From Bradyrhizobium sp. BTAi1 (GTDB lineage Bacteria > Pseudomonadota > Alphaproteobacteria > Rhizobiales > Xanthobacteraceae): a stretch of 64,000 nucleotides of DNA. The notes beneath the pieces were generated by a model. The model was given only the letters and a program-made list of their open reading frames with translations. It did not search any database and was not told the origin of the DNA. Each line of letters starts with the position of its first letter. Position 1 is the stretch's first letter. Position numbers and translations under genes: made by a program. Positions 34,032 through 43,237 of this stretch are shown here, one piece after another. The stretch is taken from assembly GCF_000015165.1 (NCBI RefSeq), contig NC_009485.1, positions 1,652,001 through 1,716,000 of the forward strand, written 5' to 3'.

Positions 34032-35206
34032 GCGCTGCGCTCCTCGGCCGCGGTCAGCCGGATGTAGACGGCATAGAGCAGGATGGTCATGGCGAGCAGC
34101 ACCAGGCCGAGTGCACCAGCCATGCCCCAGTTTGCCGCCGCCGTCGCGTAATAGGCGATGACGGAGCTGATCATCTGGTCGTTGGCGCCGCCGATCAGCG
34201 CCGGCGTGATGTAGTAGCCGAGCGCGGCCATGAACACGAGCAGCGCGCCGGAGACGACACCGCGCATCGACAGCGGCAGCAGCACGTGGAGGAAGGCGCG
34301 CAGGGGGTGCGCGCCGAGCGAGGCCGCGGCCGGCATCAGATTGCGTGGGATCGCGATCAGCACGCTGAAGATCGGCAGCACCATGAACGGCAGCAGCACA
34401 TGCGTCATCGCGATGATCACGCCGAGCCGGTTGAACATCAGCGGGATCGGCGTGGATGTCAGGCCGAGCCCCTTCAGCGCCGCGTTGATCAGGCCATTGT
34501 CCTGCAGCACGATGTACCAGGCGGCGGTTCGCACCAGCAGCGACGTCCAGAGCGGCAGCAGCACCGCGCCGAGCAGAATCTGCCGGCGCCAGCCTTCGAC
34601 GGAGGCGGCGACCATCGCGTAGGGCAGGCCGATCAGGATGCAGGCCAAGGTCACCAGCGCCGCGGTCACAAAGGTCCGGATCATGATCAGGCGGTTGGCC
34701 GAGGCGCCCTCCGGCATCGCTGCAATGTTGCCCGCGGTATTGCGCTCAAGGTCGACGGCGGCGAGCAGGTTCTTGTCGGTCCAGGGCGAGGCGACGGCGT
34801 CGGCGATGGTCGCCCACCAGGAGGTCTCGCTCCAGCGCGGGTCGATCGCGGCGAGATCGACAGCGCCAGTGCCATCGAGCGCGCGGCGCGTCTTGCCGAG
34901 CAGGCTGCGGAAGCCGGATTGCGTGCTGTTCAGGCGGCGCACGAGATCGCCGAACTGCTCGTCGTTGCGCAGTGCGCGGATGTCCGCGGCGAAGGCGGAC
35001 TGCGCCGGTGCGGGCGGCACGTTCGCGCGGTCCCAGCCGGCCAGCGCCGCGGCGGTGCGCGGCAGCGCCTCGGTCGCCACCGGATCCGACACCGCCGATT
35101 TCATCATCGTCACCAAGGGCGCGACGAAGAACGACAGCATGAACGCCAGCAGCGGCGCCAGCAGCAGGACCGCCGTCAGGCGCTGGCGGAGGGCTGGTCG
35201 TTGCAT
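34028..35206 (-). CDS. ABC transporter permease (PotB type) with long periplasmic loop
   Basis: 392 residues from MQRPALRQRLTA (the frame upstream to 36349 is a shadow of the ATPase gene). The N-terminal helix is followed by a loop of about 150 hydrophilic residues (40-170) before the five-helix permease core with the EAA-like LMPAAASLGAHPLRAF. This long first loop is larger than in E. coli PotB (285 residues) but occurs in some alphaproteobacterial homologues. Overlaps the ATPase gene by 31 bp. Confidence 0.88.
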   Translation of the reverse strand: MQRPALRQRLTAVLLLAPLLAFMLSFFVAPLVTMMKSAVSDPVATEALPRTAAALAGWDRANVPPAPAQSAFAADIRALRNDEQFGDLVRRLNSTQSGFRSLLGKTRRALDGTGAVDLAAIDPRWSETSWWATIADAVASPWTDKNLLAAVDLERNTAGNIAAMPEGASANRLIMIRTFVTAALVTLACILIGLPYAMVAASVEGWRRQILLGAVLLPLWTSLLVRTAAWYIVLQDNGLINAALKGLGLTSTPIPLMFNRLGVIIAMTHVLLPFMVLPIFSVLIAIPRNLMPAAASLGAHPLRAFLHVLLPLSMRGVVSGALLVFMAALGYYITPALIGGANDQMISSVIAYYATAAANWGMAGALGLVLLAMTILLYAVYIRLTAAEERSA

Positions 35207-36273
35207 GATCCCACCACCCAGACATCCGACGCCGCAAAGGACAATGCAACCTCGCTGCCGACCTCCGCCGCACCGCTCATGCGGTCGCCCTTGATGATCA
35301 TGCGCTGCGCGCCGACGGTCGCGACGAGGCGCATGTGATCGCCGAAATACACGGCATCTATGATGCGCGCGGTCAGGCGGTTCGCCGTCGCAGCCGCGTG
35401 ATCGTTGATCCGGATCGCCTCGGGGCGGATCGAGACCCGCACCTTGTCGCCTGCGATGCGGCCCGCGCCGGCATGCGCCAACAATGCGAGGCCTGAATCC
35501 GTGATCAGATGCATCGCCTCGCCGGCCTGGGCGTCGACCTTGCACGCCAGCAGATTGGTCTCGCCGATGAACTCGGCGACGAAGGGCGAGCGCGGCCATG
35601 CGTAGATCTCGCGCGGCGGCCCGATCTGCTCGATCCTGCCGTGGTTGAACACGGCGATGCGGTCGGACATCGTCAGCGCCTCGTCCTGGTCGTGGGTGAC
35701 GAACACGATGGTGAGGCCGAGCCGGCGATGCAGGTCGCGGATGTCGAGCTGCATCTGCTCGCGCAGCTTCTTGTCGAGCGCGCCAAGCGGCTCGTCCATC
35801 AGCACGACCTGCGGCTCGAACACCAGCGCGCGGGCCAAGGCGACGCGCTGCTGCTGGCCGCCGGACAATTGCGCCGGCTTGCGCTCGGCCATGGCCGAGA
35901 GCTTGACCATGTCGAGCACGCGCGCGACGCGCGTCGCGATCTCGGATTTGGGCGTGTTCCGCATCTTCAGCGGAAAGGCGATGTTGTCGCGGACGCTCAT
36001 ATGCGGGAACAGCGCGTAGTTCTGGAACACCACGCCCATGTCGCGCTTGTGCGGCGGCAGCCCGTCGACGCGGCGGCCATCGACTGCGATGGTGCCGCTG
36101 GTCGGCTGCTCGAAGCCGGCCAACATCATCAGCAGCGTCGTCTTGCCCGAACCGGAGGGGCCGAGCAAAGCGATGAACTCGCCGCGCGCGATGTCGAGAT
36201 CGAGATGGTCGACCACGGTCAGCGCCGCGAAGCGCTTGACCACCTGTCGGAACGAGATGAAGGGGGTGTCCAT
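35176..36273 (-). CDS. ABC transporter ATP-binding protein (PotA type)
   Basis: 365 residues. Walker A GPSGSGKTT at about 38-46, signature LSGGQQQRVALARAL, Walker B VVLMDEPLGALD, H-loop FVTHDQDEAL, and a C-terminal TOBE domain (VRVSIRPEAIRI). This is the PotA/FbpC-type subfamily energising uptake of polyamines or similar small cations. Coupled to the permease genes downstream. Confidence 0.95.
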   Translation of the reverse strand: MDTPFISFRQVVKRFAALTVVDHLDLDIARGEFIALLGPSGSGKTTLLMMLAGFEQPTSGTIAVDGRRVDGLPPHKRDMGVVFQNYALFPHMSVRDNIAFPLKMRNTPKSEIATRVARVLDMVKLSAMAERKPAQLSGGQQQRVALARALVFEPQVVLMDEPLGALDKKLREQMQLDIRDLHRRLGLTIVFVTHDQDEALTMSDRIAVFNHGRIEQIGPPREIYAWPRSPFVAEFIGETNLLACKVDAQAGEAMHLITDSGLALLAHAGAGRIAGDKVRVSIRPEAIRINDHAAATANRLTARIIDAVYFGDHMRLVATVGAQRMIIKGDRMSGAAEVGSEVALSFAASDVWVVGSCNDQPSASA

Positions 36274-36370
36274 GACGACGGCTTTGGGCGCTGATCACGC
36301 CGGGACTCATGTACGAGGAGGGCGGACGCGCGAGCCGAAGATCGCGCATCCGATCGATGAGGCCGCGGGC

Positions 36371-37447
36371 TCAGCGTGCCAGCCAGGCGTTGAAGCGCTT
36401 CGACAGCTCTTCCGAATTGTCGGTCCAGAAGCCGACATCGAGCGCGATCGCCTGCTTCAGATTGTCCGGCGTGGTCGGCAGCTCCGCGGCAAATTTCTCC
36501 GGCACCAGTCTGGCGGCAGCGATGTTCGGCAGGCCGTAGGCGATGTATTCGGGCAGCTTGGCCTGGTTCTCCGCCTGGCTCGCAAAGGCGATGAAGTTCA
36601 TCGCGGCATCCTTGTTGGGCGAGCCCTTCAGCACCACCCAGCTGTCGACCGCGTAGATGCTGTTCGGGAAGACAAAGCCGAAATGCTTGCCCTCGGTGCG
36701 GTTGATGTTGCTGATGCGGCCGTTATAGACTGAGGTCATCGCCACCTGCCCCGATGACAACAGCTGCAGCGGTTGTGCGCCGGCCTCCCACCAGATGATG
36801 TCGGCCTTCAGCGCATCGAGCTTCTTGAAGGCACGGTCGACGCCGTCCTTGGTCTTCAGCACCTTGTAGACGTCGGTCGCAGGCACGCCATCGGCCATCA
36901 GCGCGAATTCGAGCGTATACTTGGCGCCCTTGCGCAGGCCGCGCTTGCCCGGATATTTCGCCGTGTCCCAGAAATCCGCCCAGCTCTTCGGCGCATCCTT
37001 GATCTTGTCGCCGTCATAGGCCAGCCCCGTCGACCAGACGATGGCGCCGACGCCGCAATCGCTGACTCCGGCCGGGATGAAGCCGTCCTTGCCGCCGATC
37101 TTCTGCCAGTCGATCTTCTCATAGATACCGTCGCTGCAGCCAAGCTCGAGCTCCTCGGCCTCGACCTGCACCGCATCCCAGTTCGGCACGCCGGCCTTCA
37201 CCTTGGCCTGCAGCACGCCATAGCCGCCGTCCCAGCTCTCGTCGAGCACGGTGGCGCCGAGCTTGGCGGCAAACGGCTGGAAGTAGATCTTGCGCTGTGC
37301 ATCCTGATAGTTGCCGCCCCACGACACGACAGTGAGATCGCGCGCCTGCGCCGCAGTGATGACACCGAGCAACGCTGCGGCGGCCACCACCATTGTCTTC
37401 GCGACGCTCACCGGCGCGCGTGATGCGGCCAGCTCCGTCTTGTTCGA
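36371..37447 (-). CDS. ABC transporter substrate-binding protein (PotD type)
   Basis: 358 residues beginning MSNKTELAASR with a signal peptide to about residue 35 (ending TAAQA). The mature protein begins DLTVVSWGGNYQDAQRK, as in polyamine/opine-type periplasmic binding proteins, and has FGFVFPNSIYAVDSWVVLKG. An in-frame ATG at 37483 is an alternative start. First gene of the operon, 97 bp before the ATPase gene. Confidence 0.9.
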   Translation of the reverse strand, partial: SNKTELAASRAPVSVAKTMVVAAAALLGVITAAQARDLTVVSWGGNYQDAQRKIYFQPFAAKLGATVLDESWDGGYGVLQAKVKAGVPNWDAVQVEAEELELGCSDGIYEKIDWQKIGGKDGFIPAGVSDCGVGAIVWSTGLAYDGDKIKDAPKSWADFWDTAKYPGKRGLRKGAKYTLEFALMADGVPATDVYKVLKTKDGVDRAFKKLDALKADIIWWEAGAQPLQLLSSGQVAMTSVYNGRISNINRTEGKHFGFVFPNSIYAVDSWVVLKGSPNKDAAMNFIAFASQAENQAKLPEYIAYGLPNIAAARLVPEKFAAELPTTPDNLKQAIALDVGFWTDNSEELSKRFNAWLAR

Positions 37448-37716
37448 CATTGCATTCGTGGAGGTGGTCCGCAGAGGCAACATGCTCGCTCATCCGTCGC
37501 GCTTTGAAGGTACAAAAAGGCTATCGGCTGTTCCTGGCCCTGGCAAGCGCGAGTTTTCACCGCAAGCTGATGCTATTTTGGCGTTAGCGCTCCATCGAGC
37601 GGCATCGCAGCAACGCAGGCATCGCAGGTCCATGCAACATGGTCCTGCGCCGCGGCATGCAAACAAGGCGCGTGTGAGCTTGTGCCGTGCGCACGCCATC
37701 ACGCGCGCTACAATGG

Positions 37717-38151
37717 TCAATCCGGCGCAACGCTCGCGTCAAAGCGCTGCCGCGACCGCTTGATCTCGGCCTGATGCTGCTCGGCCCAGCCGATCAGGCG
37801 CGACATCGGCTCGAGCAGGCTCTGCCCGAGCGCAGTGACGCTGTATTCGACGCTCGGCGGCACGGTTGGGATGACGCGGCGGGCGATCAGGCCGTCGCGC
37901 TGCAGGTCGCGCAGGGTCTGCGTCAGCATGCGTTGCGAGATGTCATCGATCTCGCGTCGCAACTCGCCGAAGCGGTGCGGGCGTGTGCCGAGCACGGCGA
38001 GGATCAGCACGCTCCATTTGTCGCCGATCTGGTTGATGACGGTGCGGATCGGGCAGTCCTCGATCGAGACGAACTTCTCCTTCCAGGCGCGCACGCCCCC
38101 GGCCGGTGCGGGCACGTCCGACGGCGCTGTGGCCGAGGTAGTTCCCTTCAT
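37717..38151 (-). CDS. HxlR-family transcriptional regulator
   Basis: 144 residues from MKGTTSATAP. HxlR-type winged helix: CPIRTVINQIGDKWSVLIL with the N-terminal Cys seen in redox-sensing members, RFGELRREIDDISQRMLTQTLRDL and YSVTALGQSLLEPM. Divergent from the QorB-type reductase, which is the classic arrangement for a quinone/electrophile-sensing HxlR regulator and its target. Confidence 0.88.
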   Translation of the reverse strand: MKGTTSATAPSDVPAPAGGVRAWKEKFVSIEDCPIRTVINQIGDKWSVLILAVLGTRPHRFGELRREIDDISQRMLTQTLRDLQRDGLIARRVIPTVPPSVEYSVTALGQSLLEPMSRLIGWAEQHQAEIKRSRQRFDASVAPD

Positions 38152-38294
38152 GTGCCTATCTCCCAGAAAACTGCCTTCTTTCGGCAGGCTCTGATGGTTC
38201 TTAATGTAGAGCAGGTCTCGGAAAGAGACTTTAGCCCGCTGCGCGGCAGCTCGCCAGCGTTTTCCACCCCATAGCCCCTCGACGAAGGTTAACA

Positions 38295-39182
38295 ATGTCC
38301 GACACTCTCCTCGTGACCGGTGCCGCTGGCCAGCTCGGCCGCGCCGTAATCCGCCACCTGCTGACCACCTTGAAGGTGCCGGCCGGCAGCATCATCGCCG
38401 CGACGCGCAAGCCAGAGCAGTTGAAGGATCTGGCTGCCCAGGGCGTCCAGGTCCGCGCGGCCGATTTCGACGATCCGCAATCGCTGCCTGCCGCCTTTGC
38501 CGGCGTTGGCCGCATGCTGCTGATCAGTACGGACAGGCTCGATCGTCCCGGTTATCGCGCCGAACAGCATGGCCGCGCCATCGCGGCGGCCGAGCAGGCC
38601 GGTGTCGGCCATGTCGTCTACACGTCGATGCCGAAGCCCGACAACTCACCGTTGTTGATCGCGCCCGACCACGCTCGCACCGAGGCTGCGCTGCGCGACA
38701 GCAAGCTCGCCGGCTGGACCGTGCTGCGCAATCACTGGTACTTCGAGAACCTGTTGATGTCGCTGCCCCAGATCCTCGGCTCCGGCCGCTGGTTCACCGC
38801 GGACGAGGGCGGCGCGTCAGCCGACATCGCGCGGGACGACCTCGCGCGGGCCGCGGCGGTGGTGCTCGCCGGCAATTTCAGCGGCAAGAGGGCGTTCACG
38901 CTGAGCGGTGGACAGGCGCTGACCAAGGCCGAGATCGCGCGCATCCTGTCCGCGGCCACCGGCAAGCCGATCGAGGTCGTGCAGGTGCCGCTGCCGGGAT
39001 TGATCCAGGGCATGGTCGGCGCGGGACTGCCGCAGCCGCTGGCCGAAATCTTTGCGTCGTTCGACACCAACACCGCGCAAGGCCGCGTGGCCGAAGTGAC
39101 CGGCGATTATCAGGCGATCACCGGTGTCGCGCCGCAGAGCTTTGCTGATTGGGTCGAAAAGACCAAGGGCGCCTTCGCCTGA
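38295..39182 (+). CDS. QorB-type NAD(P)H:quinone oxidoreductase (NmrA-like SDR)
   Basis: 295 residues. NAD(P)-binding TGAAGQLGRAVIRHLL at residues 7-22, then RAADFDDP, VYTSMPKPDNS, NHWYFENLL and FTLSGGQALTKAEIA. Matches QorB-type atypical SDRs that reduce quinones. It is divergent from the HxlR regulator across 143 bp and likely controlled by it. Confidence 0.85.
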   Translation: MSDTLLVTGAAGQLGRAVIRHLLTTLKVPAGSIIAATRKPEQLKDLAAQGVQVRAADFDDPQSLPAAFAGVGRMLLISTDRLDRPGYRAEQHGRAIAAAEQAGVGHVVYTSMPKPDNSPLLIAPDHARTEAALRDSKLAGWTVLRNHWYFENLLMSLPQILGSGRWFTADEGGASADIARDDLARAAAVVLAGNFSGKRAFTLSGGQALTKAEIARILSAATGKPIEVVQVPLPGLIQGMVGAGLPQPLAEIFASFDTNTAQGRVAEVTGDYQAITGVAPQSFADWVEKTKGAFA

Positions 39183-39250
39183 GGCCGTCGGGCGAACCGT
39201 GGCAGGCTCTGTGAAACGCCACGAGCCGCTTGTTGGCATCGCATGAGATC

Positions 39251-39274
39251 AGCGCCGGTCTAGAGACCGGCGCT
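39251..39274. terminator. Strong hairpin between convergent genes
   Basis: AGCGCCGGTCT and its perfect 11-bp complement separated by two bases, without a T-run. It lies between the end of the QorB-type gene and the small minus-strand gene, whose TAG stop falls in the loop. Confidence 0.5.
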
Positions 39275-39481
39275 GCAGCCATCGCGCTCCGGGCAGATCT
39301 GCGACAGCGCGGTATCGTGTCCTGCGGAATTGTCGACGACCAGGCCCACCGCCGGGCGCTGGCTCGCAGCAGCGCCATGCGGGCCCGGCAGCCGACGAAA
39401 GGCAGCGTGTGCGCCGATGCGCTGAAATCCCTCGGCGGTCTTCATCAACCTGGCTGCGACCATTTGATTCAAAAAATCCAT
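39260..39481 (-). CDS. Small hypothetical protein (73 aa)
   Basis: It starts MDFLNQMVAARLMKTAEGFQ with a good AAGGAG ribosome binding site 7 nt before the ATG, which argues for a real gene. It is amphipathic at the N-terminus, has no membrane segment and no recognised domain. The stop codon lies within the loop of the hairpin at 39251-39274. Confidence 0.5.
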   Translation of the reverse strand: MDFLNQMVAARLMKTAEGFQRIGAHAAFRRLPGPHGAAASQRPAVGLVVDNSAGHDTALSQICPERDGCSAGL

Positions 39482-39731
39482 GTTGCAACTCCTTCGGTCA
39501 GATGACCCGGCGGCCTGGTGCGGGACAGGCCGCCGGGTCGGCGCAACGTGCTGGAGTTGGCGTCCTCCATTTCGCTGCGCTGGTCTGTGATCCGGTTCAC
39601 AGTCGATCAGATGTGATCGTGGGCCGGATCATTGGTGGTGCGTGATGAGGACGCCAACCGTCCCTTGCCCATACGGATCAAGAGACGATCGCGTTGTCCG
39701 GATCCGACATCACGCGCGTTCACATCGCCGT

Positions 39732-42700
39732 TTACTCCGCGGGCTGGGCGGCAACGGTGCCGTGGCCGCCATGCTGGGTGAGGGGCTTCATGCCGGTCAG
39801 CGTCCGCAGCAGCACGTAGAAAACGGGCGTCAGGAACAGGCCGAAGACGGTGACGCCGATCATGCCGGAGAACACGGCCACCCCCATCGCGCGGCGCATC
39901 TCCGAGCCCGCGCCGGTCGAGAGCACCAGCGGCAGCACGCCCATGATGAAGGCCATCGACGTCATCAGGATCGGCCGCAGCCTGAGACGGCTGGCCTCGA
40001 TCGCGGCCCGCAGCGGCGAGCGTCCGGCGAATTCGAGCTCGCGCGCGAATTCGACGATCAGGATCGCGTTCTTGGCGGAGAGGCCGACGAGCACGATCAG
40101 GCCGATCTGGGTGAAGATGTTGTTGTCGCCCTTCGAGATGTAGACGCCGGCCATCGCTGCCAGCAGCGCCATCGGCACGATCATCAGGATCGCCAGCGGC
40201 AGGGTCAGGCTCTCGTACAATGCGGCCAGCACCAGGAACACCAGGAGGATCGCGAGCGGGAACACCCAGAGTCCGGAATTGCCGGCGATGAACTCCTGAT
40301 AGGTCAGGTCGGTCCATTCGAAGGCAAATCCAGGAGGCAGCACTTCTGCTGCGATCTTCTCGGCCGCCGCCTGCGCCTGGCCGGAGGAGAAGCCGGGGGC
40401 CGCAGCGGCGTTGATGTCCGATGACAGGAAGCCGTTGTAGCGGATGGCGCGCTCAGGCCCGGCGCTTTGCCGGACGTTGAGTAGCGCCGACAGCGGCACC
40501 ATCTCACCGGACGAAGAACGGACCTTGAGCTGGCGGATGTCGTCGGCGCGGGCACGGAACGGCGCGTCGGCCTGCACGCGCACCGAATAGGTGCGGCCGA
40601 ACTTGTTGAAGTCGTTCACGTAGTAGGAGCCGAGGTAGATCTGCAGCGTGTTGAACACCTCGGTGACGGGAACGCCGAGCTGCAGCGCCTTGGTGCGGTC
40701 GATGTCGGCGAACAGCTGCGGCACGTTGACCTGGAAGCTCGAGAACGCACCGGCGATCTCCGGTGATTTCTGCAGGGCGCCCATGAAGGCGGCGGTGACG
40801 TCGTTCAGCGCCTCGTAGCCGCGGCCGGCGCGATCCTCGATCTGCAGCTTGAAGCCGCCGATCGTGCCCAGGCCATTGACGGGTGGCGGCGGGAACATCG
40901 CGATGAACGCATCCTGAATCCCCGCGTATTTCTTGTTGAGCTGCAGGGCGATCGCGCCGCCCGAGAGCGACGGGTCCTTGCGCTCGTCGAACGGCTTCAG
41001 CCCGGAGAACACGATGCCGGCATTAGAGGAGTTGGTGAAGCCGGAGATCGACAGGCCCGGGAAGGCGATCGAGCTCTCGACGCCGGGCTGAGTCAGCGCG
41101 ATGTCGCTCATCTTGCGGATCACCTCCTCGGAGCGATCGAGCGTGGCGCCGTCCGGCAGGCGGGCGAAGCCGACCAGATATTGCTTGTCTTGGCCCGGCA
41201 CGAAGCCGCCCGGCACCTGCTTGAACAGCAGGCCGGTGGCTCCGATCAGCAAGACATAGAGGATCATCACCGCGGCCTTGCCGGTGATCACCTTGGAGAC
41301 GCTGCCGCTGTAATTGTCGGAGGCGCGGACAAAGGTGCGGTTGAAGCCGCGGAAGAACCAGCCCAGCGCGCGGTCGAGGAAGCGGGTGAGGCGGTCCTTC
41401 GGATCATGATGGCCCTTGAGCAGCAGCGCCGACAGCGCCGGCGACAGGGTCAGCGAGTTGACGGCCGAGATCACGGTCGAGATCGCGATCGTCAGCGCGA
41501 ACTGCTTGTAGAACTGCCCGGTCAGACCGGAGATGAAGGCGAGCGGCACGAACACGGCGACCAGCACCAATGCGATCGCGATGATCGGACCCGATACCTC
41601 GCGCATCGCCTGATAGGTGGCATCGCGCGGCGACAATCCGCTTTCGATGTTGCGCTCGACATTCTCGACCACGACGATGGCGTCGTCGACGACGATGCCG
41701 ATTGCGAGCACCAGGCCGAACAGGCTGAGCGCGTTGATCGAGAAGCCGAACAGGTGCATCACCGCGAAGGTGCCGACGATCGAGACCGGCACCGCCAGCA
41801 GCGGGATGATCGAGGCGCGCCAGGTCTGCAGGAACAGGATCACGACGATCACGACCAGTACGATCGCCTCGAACAGCGTGTGCACGACGGCCTCGATCGA
41901 GGAGCGCACGAACTGCGTCGGGTCGTAGACGATGTGATACTCGACGCCCTCCGGCATCGTCTTCGCGATCTCCGCCATGGTGGCGCGGACATTGTCGGAG
42001 ATCTGCAGCGCGTTGGAGCCGGGCGCCTGGAAGATCGGGATCGCCACCGCCTGCTTGTTGTCGAGCAGCGAGCGCAGGCCATATTCCGAGGCGCCGAGCT
42101 CGATGCGGGCGACGTCGCGCAGCCGCGTGATCTCGCCATGCGCGCCGGTCTTGACGACGATGTCGGCGAACTGGTCCTCGTTCGACAGCCGGCCCTCGGC
42201 ATTGACCGAGAGCTGCAGGTCGAGGCCCTTGACGCTCGGCGAGGCGCCGACCACGCCGGCAGCGGCCTCGACATTCTGCGCCTGGATCGCCTTGACGATA
42301 TCGGAGGCGGACAGGCCGTGCTCGGCGGCCTTCTGCGGATCGACCCACACCCGCATCGAATAGTCACCGGCGCCGAACAGCTGCACGTCGCCGACGCCGT
42401 CGATGCGCGCCAGCCGGTCCTTGACGTTGAGCACCGCATAGTTGCGCAGATACGTCGTGTCGTAGCGGCCGTTCGGCGAGATCAGATGCACGACCATGGT
42501 CAGGTCGGGCGAGCTCTTCTTGGTGATGACGCCGAGCTGGCGCACGACATTGGGCAGCCGCGGCTCGGCCTGCTGCACCCGGTTTTGCACCAGCTGCGTC
42601 GCCTTGTCCGGGTCGGTGCCGAGCTTGAAGGTGACCGTGAGCGTCATGGCGCCGTCGGTGGTCGCCTGGCTGCTCATATAGAGCATGTTCTCGACGCCGT

Positions 42701-42914
42701 TGATCTGCTCCTCGATCGGCGTCGCCACCGTCTCGGCGATCACCTTCGGATTGGCGCCGGGATAGGTCGCGCGCACCACCACCGAGGGCGGCACCACGTC
42801 GGGATATTCCGAGATCGGCATCGCAAACAGCGCGATGAGGCCGCCGAGAAATATGAGGGTCGACAGCACGCCTGCGAAGATCGGCCGGTCGATGAAGAAT
42901 TTGGAGAGGTTCAT
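39732..42914 (-). CDS. RND efflux transporter, HAE1 family (MexF/AcrB type)
   Basis: 1,060 residues, inner-membrane proton-driven drug pump. It starts MNLSKFFIDRPIFAGVLSTL as usual for the family, has the two large periplasmic loops, and the proton-relay helix LVLAIGIVVDDAIVVVENVE with paired Asp residues. A second membrane half has VGLSAKNAILIVEFA. Downstream of its adaptor gene; a dedicated outer-membrane factor is not present in the operon. Confidence 0.95.
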   Translation of the reverse strand: MNLSKFFIDRPIFAGVLSTLIFLGGLIALFAMPISEYPDVVPPSVVVRATYPGANPKVIAETVATPIEEQINGVENMLYMSSQATTDGAMTLTVTFKLGTDPDKATQLVQNRVQQAEPRLPNVVRQLGVITKKSSPDLTMVVHLISPNGRYDTTYLRNYAVLNVKDRLARIDGVGDVQLFGAGDYSMRVWVDPQKAAEHGLSASDIVKAIQAQNVEAAAGVVGASPSVKGLDLQLSVNAEGRLSNEDQFADIVVKTGAHGEITRLRDVARIELGASEYGLRSLLDNKQAVAIPIFQAPGSNALQISDNVRATMAEIAKTMPEGVEYHIVYDPTQFVRSSIEAVVHTLFEAIVLVVIVVILFLQTWRASIIPLLAVPVSIVGTFAVMHLFGFSINALSLFGLVLAIGIVVDDAIVVVENVERNIESGLSPRDATYQAMREVSGPIIAIALVLVAVFVPLAFISGLTGQFYKQFALTIAISTVISAVNSLTLSPALSALLLKGHHDPKDRLTRFLDRALGWFFRGFNRTFVRASDNYSGSVSKVITGKAAVMILYVLLIGATGLLFKQVPGGFVPGQDKQYLVGFARLPDGATLDRSEEVIRKMSDIALTQPGVESSIAFPGLSISGFTNSSNAGIVFSGLKPFDERKDPSLSGGAIALQLNKKYAGIQDAFIAMFPPPPVNGLGTIGGFKLQIEDRAGRGYEALNDVTAAFMGALQKSPEIAGAFSSFQVNVPQLFADIDRTKALQLGVPVTEVFNTLQIYLGSYYVNDFNKFGRTYSVRVQADAPFRARADDIRQLKVRSSSGEMVPLSALLNVRQSAGPERAIRYNGFLSSDINAAAAPGFSSGQAQAAAEKIAAEVLPPGFAFEWTDLTYQEFIAGNSGLWVFPLAILLVFLVLAALYESLTLPLAILMIVPMALLAAMAGVYISKGDNNIFTQIGLIVLVGLSAKNAILIVEFARELEFAGRSPLRAAIEASRLRLRPILMTSMAFIMGVLPLVLSTGAGSEMRRAMGVAVFSGMIGVTVFGLFLTPVFYVLLRTLTGMKPLTQHGGHGTVAAQPAE

Positions 42915-42982
42915 GGGAGGCCCCGTGGTCGGGAGATGTCAGTGGTTGTGGTCTGACGGGTAGGTTCGGCATGCGCGGTGTT

Positions 42983-43199
42983 CACCCTCCCCTGGAGGGG
43001 GAGGGTCGGCTCGCATGAGCGAAGCGACATGCGAGACGGGGTGGGGTGGCAGACCCTCCGCGCATGCGGTGCTCAATCGTGTCCAAGCCGCGTCATGCAA
43101 GAGCTGGGATGATGCGAGTGCGTTTCGTCCAACTACCGCTGTCACCCCACCCTGCCGCGCGCTGTGCGCGCGTCGACCCTCCCCCTCCAGGGCAGGGTG
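42983..43199. repeat. Long inverted repeat between RND adaptor and pump genes
   Basis: A 26-bp arm at 42983-43008 (CACCCTCCCCTGGAGGGGGA and on) is repeated inverted at 43174-43199 with one mismatch. The inner sequences GGGGTGGGGTG and CACCCCACCCTG also pair. The gap between the two genes is 323 bp, and this repeat fills most of it. It looks like a rhizobial mobile palindromic repeat, probably transcribed in the operon mRNA. Confidence 0.7.
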
Positions 43200-43237
43200 G
43201 GCATGGCGCGCGCGGTGACCGTGTCGGCCGATCATGA

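Noticed and set aside
34028..36349. 773-codon minus frame as a single permease
   Set aside because: Only the part from 35206 downstream is permease-like; upstream it is a shifted shadow of the ATPase gene.
41181..42956. 591-codon plus-strand open frame
   Set aside because: Antisense to the RND pump; highly charged and repetitive (Asp/Arg/His), a reading-frame artefact.
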